In this document: in pieces, positions 42,921 through 54,900 of the stretch
How the letters are laid out: each line of letters opens with the position of its first letter
How positions within the stretch are numbered: the stretch's first letter is position 1
Assembly (NCBI GenBank): GCA_033065855.1
Contig: JAVXUO010002766.1
Location: 164,649-228,648 of the forward strand
Direction of reading: 5' to 3'
Origin: Escallonia rubra
Lineage: Eukaryota; Streptophyta; Magnoliopsida; Escalloniales; Escalloniaceae
Length of the DNA: 64,000 nucleotides
Made by a program: the position numbers and the translations under genes
The notes under the pieces: generated by a model
Databases searched by the model: none
Told to the model about the DNA's origin: nothing
What the model saw: only the letters and a program-made list of their open reading frames with translations

Positions 42921-45900
42921 CTACAACACCTCAGAGCAGTGGATACAGGGGTGGTTAATAAGCCTGGCTGCAAGGCTATCAGGCTCTGGAATCAGAGCAT
43001 AGGTTTTGCTGTTCCAAAGGTGAAATGTGAGGGATTGGTTTAATATCCTCTTGAACAGAACATCTTGTTGAGCTCTTTCAGTTACTGTTGCCGGTGCAAT
43101 AAAGTATCTGTTTGCAAGCCCAAAAGATTAAGCTGTATTAGAAGACGACGAATAACAGAAAACAAAACCAGAGAAAGTGACACGTCGAGTTTAACAGAAA
43201 GAAGCACCTAGAAGAGATTCAGCGGGAACGAGGAAGCAAATAAACCTATAAACCAAGGCACACAAGAAGAACTCTTGACTAGACCTACTAACTTTATTTG
43301 AGATAACTAAAATGTATCAGAAAAGGGAGCAAATCCAAGCATAACAAAAACCAGCTCAACACAAAAACAACAAAAACCCATACAGGAAACCCAACAACCA
43401 CAAGACACCCTAACCTTGTCTTTATCACCTTCCTTCAATTTTCTCTAAGAAAAGCTTCAAGAGCTTGTCCTCCTCACCATCAGATGGAAAACCAAGATGT
43501 CGACTAAAAGTCAAGATGTTGGCCTTTTCCAATCAGACATATCCGAAGCTCCAATGTCTTCGGGGACTAAATTAACCTCCTGTCTCCTGAGCAGCAAAAG
43601 GAGACACACCAAACCTTGGCAATCTGCTGAACTGTGTCTCGTCAAGAAGCCACCAATTAGGCGAAGATAATCACAAACATCCAACTTCAATTTGTGCAAA
43701 GGGTTTTGGCACCACCAATGTTTCGTGATTCATGAATAACTTCACTACGCGGTACGGGTACCGGTACGTGGTTCGTCACTTTGTAGGTGCGCGGGATATG
43801 GGGGTAGGCTTATAGTGGGTTCGCTATATGGATCTTGGTGCATGAGAATCGTTTCTTTGATTCCCTTTCGCAGGATATATGCATAGTTGTCTGAATTTAT
43901 ATATTGCACTCGTCACTTTGCTTGCCAAGAAATGTGAGGGATGAAGAGAGAAATAGCATCTATTGCTAATGGTTATCTTGCTCCTTCATACTAAATAAAA
44001 CGTACACCATTGTACTAATATTTGGCATACACTTTGCAATTCGCTAGATTTAAGTACCAGTACGCCAGAGTTACCATTTTCGAGTCGTGGCCACCAATAC
44101 ACAGGATGGCAGGGGGGATGGGAATTAGGAAACTCTGGGCACCACTGTCAAACCCTTCTCCAAATTCTTTAAACAATTTTGCAGGATGGCATACTCCCCC
44201 TGATCCCAGGGCACTTGCTTGATCTCTGGATTTATGGAACTTTCTCATTCTTCCACGTAGAAGAAACAATTTGTTAGCGTACATCGTAATTGATTTTATG
44301 CATTTTTACCTTCCTAGTTTTTACCAATGTGGCAAACAATTGACAATGTTGGATAGTGTCAATTATCTTGATTATGATGACGATAAGGAAATAATGCGGA
44401 GTGACGTGTAAATGTGGCATTTTGAAATTTTGAAGGGTTTATGCACATTATTATTGTTGGAGCTGTATTGATGATTTTTAACCTAGGCTCGACAGTCCTT
44501 GAGTTTAGGAGGAGTATTTTTTAGTAAAAATAATTGAGCACTACAAGAAAAACAGATGGGCGTTCGTGGTGTAGACTTCGCAGTAGTATGGTATCCCCCC
44601 CGGGGGGGGGGGGGTTGGGTGGGTGGGGGGAAGAAAAAGAATGGATCTGGGGGATGAGAGAGAAGACAGAAGAGAGAGAAGAAATAAAAATGTCCGGGGA
44701 GAATAAAAGGGGGTCACGTGGGAAGAAAGAGAGTAAAAAGAAGAAACAGGAGGGCCTTTGGTATTTTTATTTAGTGCGCCAGACTGTATGGCGCACTGCT
44801 TCTTGAAGTTTTTAAACAATGATCTGGAGCTGTCCAAGTGGCCGTGATCGACGGTCCTAGATGGGTTGGGATGAAGGAGCCCAGCCCAGCGCTAGGTGGG
44901 GATGGATATATACGTACGCATAGGTGTATATGGGAGTTGATCCATTGATAGCGCTGATTTTACTGTTCATCCACAATTTCTTTTCTTTTCTCCGCATTTT
45001 TTAGTCCATATGCCAATAACGTACCGAACAAGTCTTTTTACTTTCTTTCCCCTTTGTTTACGGCGAACAAAATGAAAATATACCGTCCGCTATATGAGGC
45101 GGGCGGTGATATCATGAAAAGTTCGTCCAGAAAACCCATCACAATATTCTCAATCAAGAAATCCTCCAAATTTGCTTCATCCATCATCCTTCAAACGCTT
45201 ATCACTGCATTTGCACCATTACCCCAGATCAGCCACAAGCATTTCTTGTTTGTCACCCCCCCCCCCCCCCCCCCCTCTTCCTCGCTATGCAATTTTGGTT
45301 CGGGTTTGATCTTTTCAGATATAGTCCGCCCGTTTGGGTTTTTTCCTGGTGTTGAAGTTCCAGATCTGTGGTGCTGCAGGGGCACGTTAGTAGGTTTGTT
45401 TTTGGTGGTTGGTGGTTTTAGCGGGGATGAACTGTGGTGGGTTTTTTTGTTGTAGTGGTGGAACGGTAGCGAAAGTGGTTGTGGTTAGGGAGGTGGTGTG
45501 ACAGGTATTTTTTGGTTCTTCTTTATCTTCTTTCATTCTCCCCTCCTCTCTCTTTCTTCCTCCCTTTCCCAAGCACTACCAACACCACCATGGATGGGCC
45601 TGCCAAGACCACTGTAGGTAGCCCCACCCACCACCACTTGCATTATAAACTACCACTTACTCAAGACCACCGACAACCAAGCCCTCATCCCAATGTGCAT
45701 ACGACAAAGACAGTCCGATGAACTTTTACAAGTAAAATGGAACCAGAATAACGAAGTTGCTTTTTTGTTGGATTGTTTTAGGTTCCACAGTGCGCCAAGT
45801 CACTTGCAGCAACCCACGTGGCAAGAGTGGACGGCTACGGATGGAAGACCCTTCCCAGCGCGCGATGGGTGGGGATGGGCTCCCTATTGCAACCCACGTG

Positions 45901-48900
45901 GCAAGAGTGGACGGCTACGGATGGGGTGAGATGGAAGACCCTTCCCAGCGCGCGATGGGTGGGGATGGGCTCCCTATACATATAAGTACATATATACATG
46001 CATATATATATATATATACATATATATATAGAGAGAGAGAGAGAGAAAGAGATCCTTCTTCAGCTACACTTAATTTAGGATTATCGAGATGTTCTTGCAT
46101 CCATCCATCTCTACCGGGTATAGTAAGAATCGCGTAAGGCTTGTAAAGAGAAACCTAGCGGTAGCTTCATTGCGTCATGGCCGTTAGTTTGAAGTTGTAT
46201 TCAGGTTTGACTAATGCTGAGCTAGTGGAACAGAAAGATTAGGACCCACATTGACCAGTCATAAAGCAAGACCCACAAGAGTGAGCATGGAGCAGCTCTG
46301 ATACCAATCCATGCAAACAAGGCCAATAGAAGAATTCAACCTAAAAGCTAGTTGTCGAACTGAGGGAACCCATGCCCTTGTAAGCCGTGAAAAACATCAC
46401 CATGCTTGACTAATGTGGGACTGCATCATTCACCTTTGTTTCAAAGCCTCAGGTCCCACCATGAGGGCTATCGATCCCTCAGGCACAATGGCCACTGTTT
46501 GGACTCCTCAGGCACACTTGCTGCTATTTCAGTTGATATACCCTGTGCATAACGCAAGATTCACAAGGCTAGGCATGTGACAGCTTTGATACCAATTGAT
46601 GCAAACAGGTGCAATGGGATAACTCAACCTGAAAAGCTAGTTGTCCAAGTATAAGTTATAAGCCTATAAGTCTCCTATTAGCTGTTGAGGCATTCCATCA
46701 TTCGCCTTTGTTTAAGGCCATGCATCTAAGGAGGCTACCAACTCCACGGGCACGTTGACCACTGTTGGGACCCCTCGGACACGTTGACCACCGTTGTACC
46801 GTTGGAGTAGACACAATCCACACTTGATGCAGGAACATAAGGCTGGGCATGAAGCGGAAATTGGAGAACTCAAACTGAAAATCTAACTGTGGGATGAGAA
46901 AACCCACGCCCTTACAAGCCCCATAATATCTCCATGCCTAGCTGATGTGGGACAGCATCATCAGCCTTGTGTCAAAGCAAGGGGGCTACAGACCCCTAAG
47001 GTACGTTGGCCACTGTTAGGACTCCTTAGGCATGTTGACCATTGTTAGAGTGGACACAACCCGCACATGACCCGGATCGACAGGGCTGGGCATGTGGGGG
47101 AGGCTCTGATACCCGTTAACCCAAGAATACTTGGGGCCTCTTTGACAGACTATAGAGGTATCATCCCTCCTAGATGCCGGTAATTTATTCAAAACGAAAC
47201 GTGCAATGAAGTTTATCACAGTACCATCAGTATGTAGAAAGACAATGAACCTTTCTGTAATCAATATCCACAATTGTTCTATATAATCTCACAACTTGCA
47301 CCAATATAAGTCATAAAAACATTGAATCTAACTTGTAGGTTTCTGGTTAATCGTTCACTGTTGTAGTTCTCAATGCTTACTCTCGGAAGGAGAGAGAGAA
47401 GGGAAGAAACAAACCCGTTTTATGGACCACAAAAGTAACCCATAAATAGAACTTTTCAATGAGGCATTTCTTTGTCTAGGGAAACAACTGGGTAAGCCGC
47501 CAGGCTAATATGACTACCTTCACGTAGCCAATGCAGAAAGGTGGTGGGAGAGGTTGCTATGCTTGCTGATGCCATCAATTCTGCCACCCTCCCCACCTCC
47601 TCCCCCCCCCCCCCCCCACCTCCTCCAAGAGGGCTATTGATTCCTCAGGCGCATTGGCCACTGTTGCAACTCCTCAGGCACGCTTGCCACTACTTCAATT
47701 AATATACCCTATGCATAACACAAGATTCACACGGCCAGGCATGTGATGACTTTGACAAGAATTGATGCAAATGGGTGCAATGGGAGAACTCCACCTAAAA
47801 AGCTAGACGTCCAAGCGGAAGCCCATTCCCTTATAAGCCCTATAGGTCTCATGTTAGCCAATGTGGGATTCCATCGTTCGCCTCTGTTTAAATCCTTACA
47901 TCTCTATAAGAGGGTTATTGACCCCTCGGGCACGTCGACCACTGCTAGGACTCTGTTGAACACCATTGCACCGTTGGAGTAGAAACAATCCACGCTTGAC
48001 ATGAGACTACAAGGACTGGGCATGGAGCGGCAATTTGAGAACTAGACCTAAAAATCGAGCTGTCGGATGAGAAAACCCACGCCCTTATAAGCCCCACAAT
48101 ATCTCCACGCTTAGCTGATGTGTCGACAGCATCATCAGCCTTGTCTCTCTGCAAGGGGCTACCGACCCCTAAGGCACGGTGACCACTGTTAAAACTCCTT
48201 ATGCATGTTGACCATCGTTGGAGTGGACACAACCCATGCCTGACCCAGGATCATCAGGGCTGGGCATGTAGAGGGGCTCTTATACTTGTTGACCCAGGAA
48301 TACTTGCGGGCCTCTTTGGCACACTAGAGAAGTTTCATCCCTCCTAGTTGCCGGTAATTTATTCAAATGAAACTTGCAATGACTTCTCACAACTTGCACC
48401 AACAGAAGTAAAATAAAAACATTGAATCGATCCGGTAGTTTTTCGCTTCATCAACCATTATTGTAGTTCTCAATTCTCGTAACGGGAGACAGAATGGGAA
48501 GACCCATAAACCTGTTTTATGGACCACAAAAGTATTCCTAAAATATAACTTTTAAATGAGGCATTTCTTTGTCTAGCAAAACAACTGCGTAAGCCACAAG
48601 GCTAATGTGGCCACCTTTACATAGGCGATGCACAAAGGTGGTGGGAGAGGTTGCTTATGCTCGCTGATGCCATGAACCCTCCCATCCCAGCACCCACCAA
48701 AATGGCTATCAATCCCTCGGCCACTATTAGGACTCCACAGGCACGCTTGCCGCTATTTCAGCTTATATAACATGTGCGTAACGCAGATTCACAAGGCTGG
48801 GCATGTGACGGGTTTGATACCAATTGATGCAAACAAGTGCAATAGGAGAACTAAAGCTGAAAAGCTAGTTGTCCAAGTGGAAGCCCACGCCCTTATAAGC

Positions 48901-51900
48901 CCTATAAGTCTCATGTTAGCCGATGTGGAATTCCATATCTGTTTAAATCCTTGCATCTCCTTAAGGGCGCTACTGACCCCTCGAGCACGTTGACCTGTGT
49001 TGGGACTCCTCACACACGTTGACCACCATTGCACCGTTGAAGTAGACACAATCCACGCTTCACACAGGACCACAAACTATCGACTTGAAAATCTAACTGC
49101 CAGATGAGAAAACCCAAGCCTGGCTATTGTGGGACAGCATCATAAGCCTTCTTTCTCCACATGGGGGCTAATGGCCCCTAAGCACGTTGAACACTTAGGA
49201 CTCCTTATCCATGTTGACCATTGTAGGAGTGGACACAAATCGCACCTGAACCAAGGATCGACAGGGCGCGGGGGGGGGATGGCGGCCCTAGAGAGGTTTC
49301 ATCCCTTCTAGGTGACAGTAATTTATTCAAACGGGATGTACAATGAAGTTTTGTCACAGTATGTAGATAGACAATGAAGCTTTCTATAACCAAATATCCA
49401 CAATTTGCTTTATCTGTTCTCACAACTTGCACCAACATAAGTCGCATAAGAAATTGAATCTATCCTGTAGTTGTTCCCTTGATTGGTCATTATTGTAGTT
49501 CTCAATGCTTATTCTCGTAAAAAGGGAAGAAATAGACCTGTTTTATGAAACACAAAAGCATTCCTAAAATAGAAGTTTCCAGCGAGGCATTTCTTTGTCT
49601 AGGAAAACAACTGGGTAAGCCACCAGGCTAATATGACCACCTTTACATAGCCAATGCACAAAGGTGGTGAGAGAGGTTGTTAATGCTTGCTGATGTCATA
49701 CCCCCCCCCCCCCCCGGCAAACCACAAAAAAAAAAAAAACACCACCACCACACGGCAACAGATCTTAATGCATTCGAATCCGTGCAGATGTAGGACTATT
49801 CCAATCCTGCTTTTCCAAACAAGAACTCATCTCGATTACATCGACTAGTGTCGAAGTGAGAAACACATTGGGTTTGCTATTAAAAAGTAGAATGTCCCAC
49901 ATTAATTGGCCCTCACAAAAATGATCCTGCTTGATTAACTATGTCACAGGTAGTGTCTATCTTTACACCTTAATATGCTTGTCAACACCCTATATTGTTG
50001 GCAAAAGGTCAATGTTTAGTCGCTAGTACATTTTTTAGCGACAAGTGAGGATGTGAAAAAACATAATAGGGTGTTGAAATCTTAGTTGCAGGAAACTCCT
50101 AATATGGTGACGTTTCTCTCTCGGAAACTTGCTTTTGCGATCCCAAGTTAGGAGCTACATGGGATCTCGTCCCAAGCTAATATGGGAACTCGATCCCGTT
50201 AGCTGGATAGAGATGCATGGAACAAGTGAGAGAATACCTGAAAATCAAGCCCTTTTCAACTCAATTCCTTCTTTCTCTCTTTCTTCAAGTCCTTAAAGCC
50301 TCCTTGTCTGTTGTTGCTGGCTATGTAAACTATATTAAACAAATGACAATACTCTTTACGCATTTATTTATTCAAGCCGCTCCCAACCTCAGATTCTTCT
50401 TGGTGCTTACGCTCCCCCGCTCCCGCCCCCGCCCCCGCTTTGTGCAACTAAGGTTGAAATAGACATTCCCTTCATTAAATCAGACACTTCTTGCTTAAAT
50501 TCTGTATAAACATCCGTTATTATCACAAAGATCGTGCATAATGACATGCACTAACTATGCTCCAAGCTTTTCTTTTTTGTTTTTTGACAACTATGCTCCA
50601 AGAATATTAATGCACATGAAGAAGCTTTAATTGTCTACAATCAAATAAAGATTGACAATGGAAAGATACAAGAACTTCATCTCATGTAAGTATGCAGAAA
50701 GAATATGATATAGAGATTGAAGTTTCTTATTTCCTCAATCAAGAGTATGAGATGACATATCCACATAACCATGCACAATGAAAAGAACATGCAAAAGTTC
50801 TAAGAACATACCTTGTAATATTGTTACGACTAAGAGGGAAGAAAACAAAAGAAGGTTGCAACTTCAGCTCCATCTGTTTATTAAACAGATCCTCGTTACT
50901 AGGAAAGTTTTTAGCCACTCTAGCCAAAAGATCAGCTCCATTCCACCTTAAGCGCGTATCATCATATGTTGAATAGAACTCCGCCAAACACTCCAGTATG
51001 AAAGGACTGCATAGAAATGTAAAACAAGTCTCATGCACAGAACATATGTAGAGAACTATGAAGTTTGTCGCACCTGTATGTGTTTTGCCCCTCTCCATGT
51101 TATCAATGATGATGCAGAAAAAAAAGTTTCCAGATACAAAACTTGTAGACTATAGAAACAAAGCTTGCACTCACAACATTATAACAATGTACTTCCAAAT
51201 TTAATATACGACAAACCAGTTCTCGTTCCTGCACAGCTTTTCAATCCGTTAAAAACCAACGGAAGAAACAGAAAACTTGATGGTATCTAGACCAATGTTA
51301 CATGGACTCTCCATGTTATCAATGATGATGGAAAAAAGGGTTTCCAGACATACAACTTGCAGATCATAGAAACAAAGCTTGAATTCAAAACATTATAATA
51401 ATGCACTTCCAAATTGAATTGGTGATAAACCAGTTCTTTTCCCACACTTCAAAGTAACGAAAGAAGCAGAAAACATATAGTATCTAGACCTATATTACAT
51501 GGACTCTGTGTCGGTGTCTGGATTGGACACATGTCCGAGTGCCGGACTCGCCTATTTCTGAAATTACAGGACAGGCGGACACAGATGCGAATTTGGACAT
51601 GGGACATAGGGTCACGTATAAAACATTTAATTCCAAGTAGTAATAATTTATATAAAATTGATACAAACCATAAGGGTGGATATAGATAAAGTCGTAACTA
51701 TTCAGATGATGTTGTCATGCTGTGTGGTGGAAAAGAAAAGGAAAACACATGAAGCACACCTAACCATAGGTCAGACGCATAATTGAACTACCTCCCTCCC
51801 TCCCAACCCAGATCAGGACTCTATGTCGTCTTCTTCCTAAAACCTTAATCTTTCATCATCCATGGTGTTCTATCCTCTTTCTCTCTCGCCACTACCCAGA

Positions 51901-54900
51901 TCTGGATTCTTCGTCTTCTTCTTCCTTCGACCTTCATCTTCCATCATTGATAGCAACAGATTTGCAGAGACGCCTGCCCGCGGCAGATGGCGTGTCCAGT
52001 AAGGATCCCATAACGGTATCCGCGCTGTGTCGTGTCGACATGGTACTTTCCCTCAATGTGCCGAGTCCATGTAACATACACCTAGACTCATAAACCGTCA
52101 TTGGAACCAAAAGAAAAAATTGCTCAATGCCTTGCAGTACAGAGCTTCATTAAATCTCTGGAGAAACTAAACACTTCCCCTATTGTAGCTAGAGTAACGA
52201 TACATGACCAAGATCGTCAAAAGGAAGAAATATGAAATTGAACAAGAAGCTCAAGGCACTCGTACTATCTCAAAGAAAGAAGAAGGAAAAACAAGAATAT
52301 TAAGACACTTGTACTATTTCACATGTTAGAGCAGAAGACAGAATGGAGAAGTATAATACTGATTTCTCTCTAAGAATTCCGCCCAAATCAGGAAACATAT
52401 ATACAGGAGCCTAGGAACATTCTACAGATTACACTTATAAACTAATTACTACTCATACTGAAAGTTCCCAAAACTAACAACATTTGTTGCATCTTGAGGA
52501 GTCCAGAATAGACTTCGAAGTTGACAAAACTTTTACTTTTCCAAAGGAAAATTAATGCAAACATTCAAGCGTTTGCACAATAATTCTTACACTCCCTCTT
52601 TGTGCTAACTTTGTCAATAAGTCACACATGTCCCCTAATATATTCCAACTTTTCCTAGTCTAACGCCTTGGCGACAATGTCAGCGAGCTGCTCATTAGAG
52701 TCCGATTTAATATAATAACCTTTTTTTAAGACCTTTTCTCAGATGAAATGATAATGAACTTCAATGTGCTTTCTTCTAGCATGGAACACCGGGTTGGAAG
52801 CCATTCGATTAGAACTCATATTATTACAAAAAATATCTGAACTGATACATCAATAGGTCATATATATCCTCAAATAGCCTTATCAACCAAGCACGTCATT
52901 GAGCTGCAAGTGTAGCAGCATTATACACGGCCTCTGCTCTAGATAAGGCTGTCGTAGCTTGTTTCTTAATATACCATAAAATGGCAGCAGATCCAGCACT
53001 GGACACATGGCCCGAAGTAAAATGCCTTGATATAAGATCACCAGCCCAATCAGCACCAGTGAAACCATTGAGTTAAAACGACACATCTTTCTTGTATAGT
53101 TAGCAGCCCATAAGTTAGCGCATGACTGAGATAGCGAAGTATCCCTTTTGCTGCATCAAGATGAGGTTTTCGTGGTCTCTTGCATGAACAGAGGAACTAT
53201 TGCAACTGGAAATGATAGATCAGGTCTAATAATAGTCAAATAGAGCAAACTCCCAATTAGCACACAATAGGCATGAGTATCCTTAAACTGTTTTGCTTCA
53301 ATTCTGCTCCATTGGTGTGGGTGCCGGTTTGATCTGCCTTATTGAACCTCTCAAGGCCTCTTAAGCATAGTGTATTTGCGAAAGAAAGATGTCATCCTTA
53401 TTCTTTGACACCTCCAACCCAGGAAAATGTTGAGGTTTTCCAATACTTTTCATCTCACATCGATGAGCAAGCTCTTCTCTAAGTCCGGTGACTTCTTCCT
53501 CGTCATTACACGTGACTATCATGTCATCAACATAAAACAAGACTTGAATAGTGAGATTTCACACAGTTTTCACAGAGAGCCTCGCATCAACACCAGAAGA
53601 AATCTAACCAAAAAATGTTAAATATTGAGAGATCTTTCCATTCCAAGCTCGCGACACTTGCCTAAGGCCGGAGAGAGCTTTCTCAAGTCGACACACGTGG
53701 TCTGGAAATTCTCTGGACTTTAATCCAAGAGGCTGCTCCGCTATAGATTTCATGTTCAATTTCTCCATATATAGGAAAGCGTTCTTTGCATCAAGTTGCC
53801 AAAGCTTTCATCCTTCAAAGGCTGCTAAAGATATAATGACACGAAGATGTCATTTTTGCCACTGGACTGAATGTTTTATATCTTCTAAAGGGCCATCAGC
53901 CTTGTGTTTATCTTACATACCCACTTCCTTGAAATTGGTTGGATATCTCAAGGTTTGGACACCAAATCCCAAGTTTTATTCTCATTAGTACAGCCATCTC
54001 TTCTTCCATGGCATTCTCCCATTCGGGATTAACCTTTGCTTCTTCAGTTGATGATGGTTCACACTCATCATCTGGACCTGCAAAGAAACATCCAAAAATA
54101 TTGGAGCAGCAATTAATAAACCTTTCAGTTTTTCTGTGTTCTCTTAATGGTTTTCAAAGTGTCATTTCCTCCTAGGGTTGGTTGCACAGAAAAAACATCT
54201 CATGATGTCACAACCTTGTGCGCTCTGGATGCACTCATTGCCATCCTTTTCCGTTACGATTTTATCCACAAACACGCACTTCTGACCCTTTGCATCCAAT
54301 TTTGTTATCAGCTGATCTTAATGTACACAGCACACCGAGCCTAAATCTCCCAAGTATGCAACAGAGGGCTTCTCTTCATAAAGAAGTTCATATGGACTTT
54401 TCAGGTCGATTACCTCTAAAGGTAGTCGATTTATCACGTAGCAAGCACATTGCATTGCTTCAGCCAATAATTCTTGAGGAAGATCCTTAGCAGGGAGCCA
54501 GATTCTACATACTTCTTGCTAATGTGCAGCTTCTTCTCAGCAAATCCATTCTGCTGCCATGTTCCTAGACATGATATTTGTCATCTTATCATATGTTCTT
54601 CACAGAAATCATCAAAATCATCATTAACGTATTCTCTCCCATTCTATGTCCTCAAACACTTTATGTTTCTTAGGAGCTCCCCTCAATCTTCCTCTTGAAC
54701 CGCGTAATGGGTGCAAATGTCACGGATTTTTCCATCATGAAAAACACCCAAGTGAATCTGGTGTTATCATCGGCTAAAACAAGCATATAGCGACAACCAC
54801 TATAGCTTGTTGGCCACGTCAGCAAATCTGAGTTAATAAGCTCCAAAGGCCCCTTATTCAGAGAATGATCAAATGGTAAGCAGCGTGCTTTTCCCTATTG

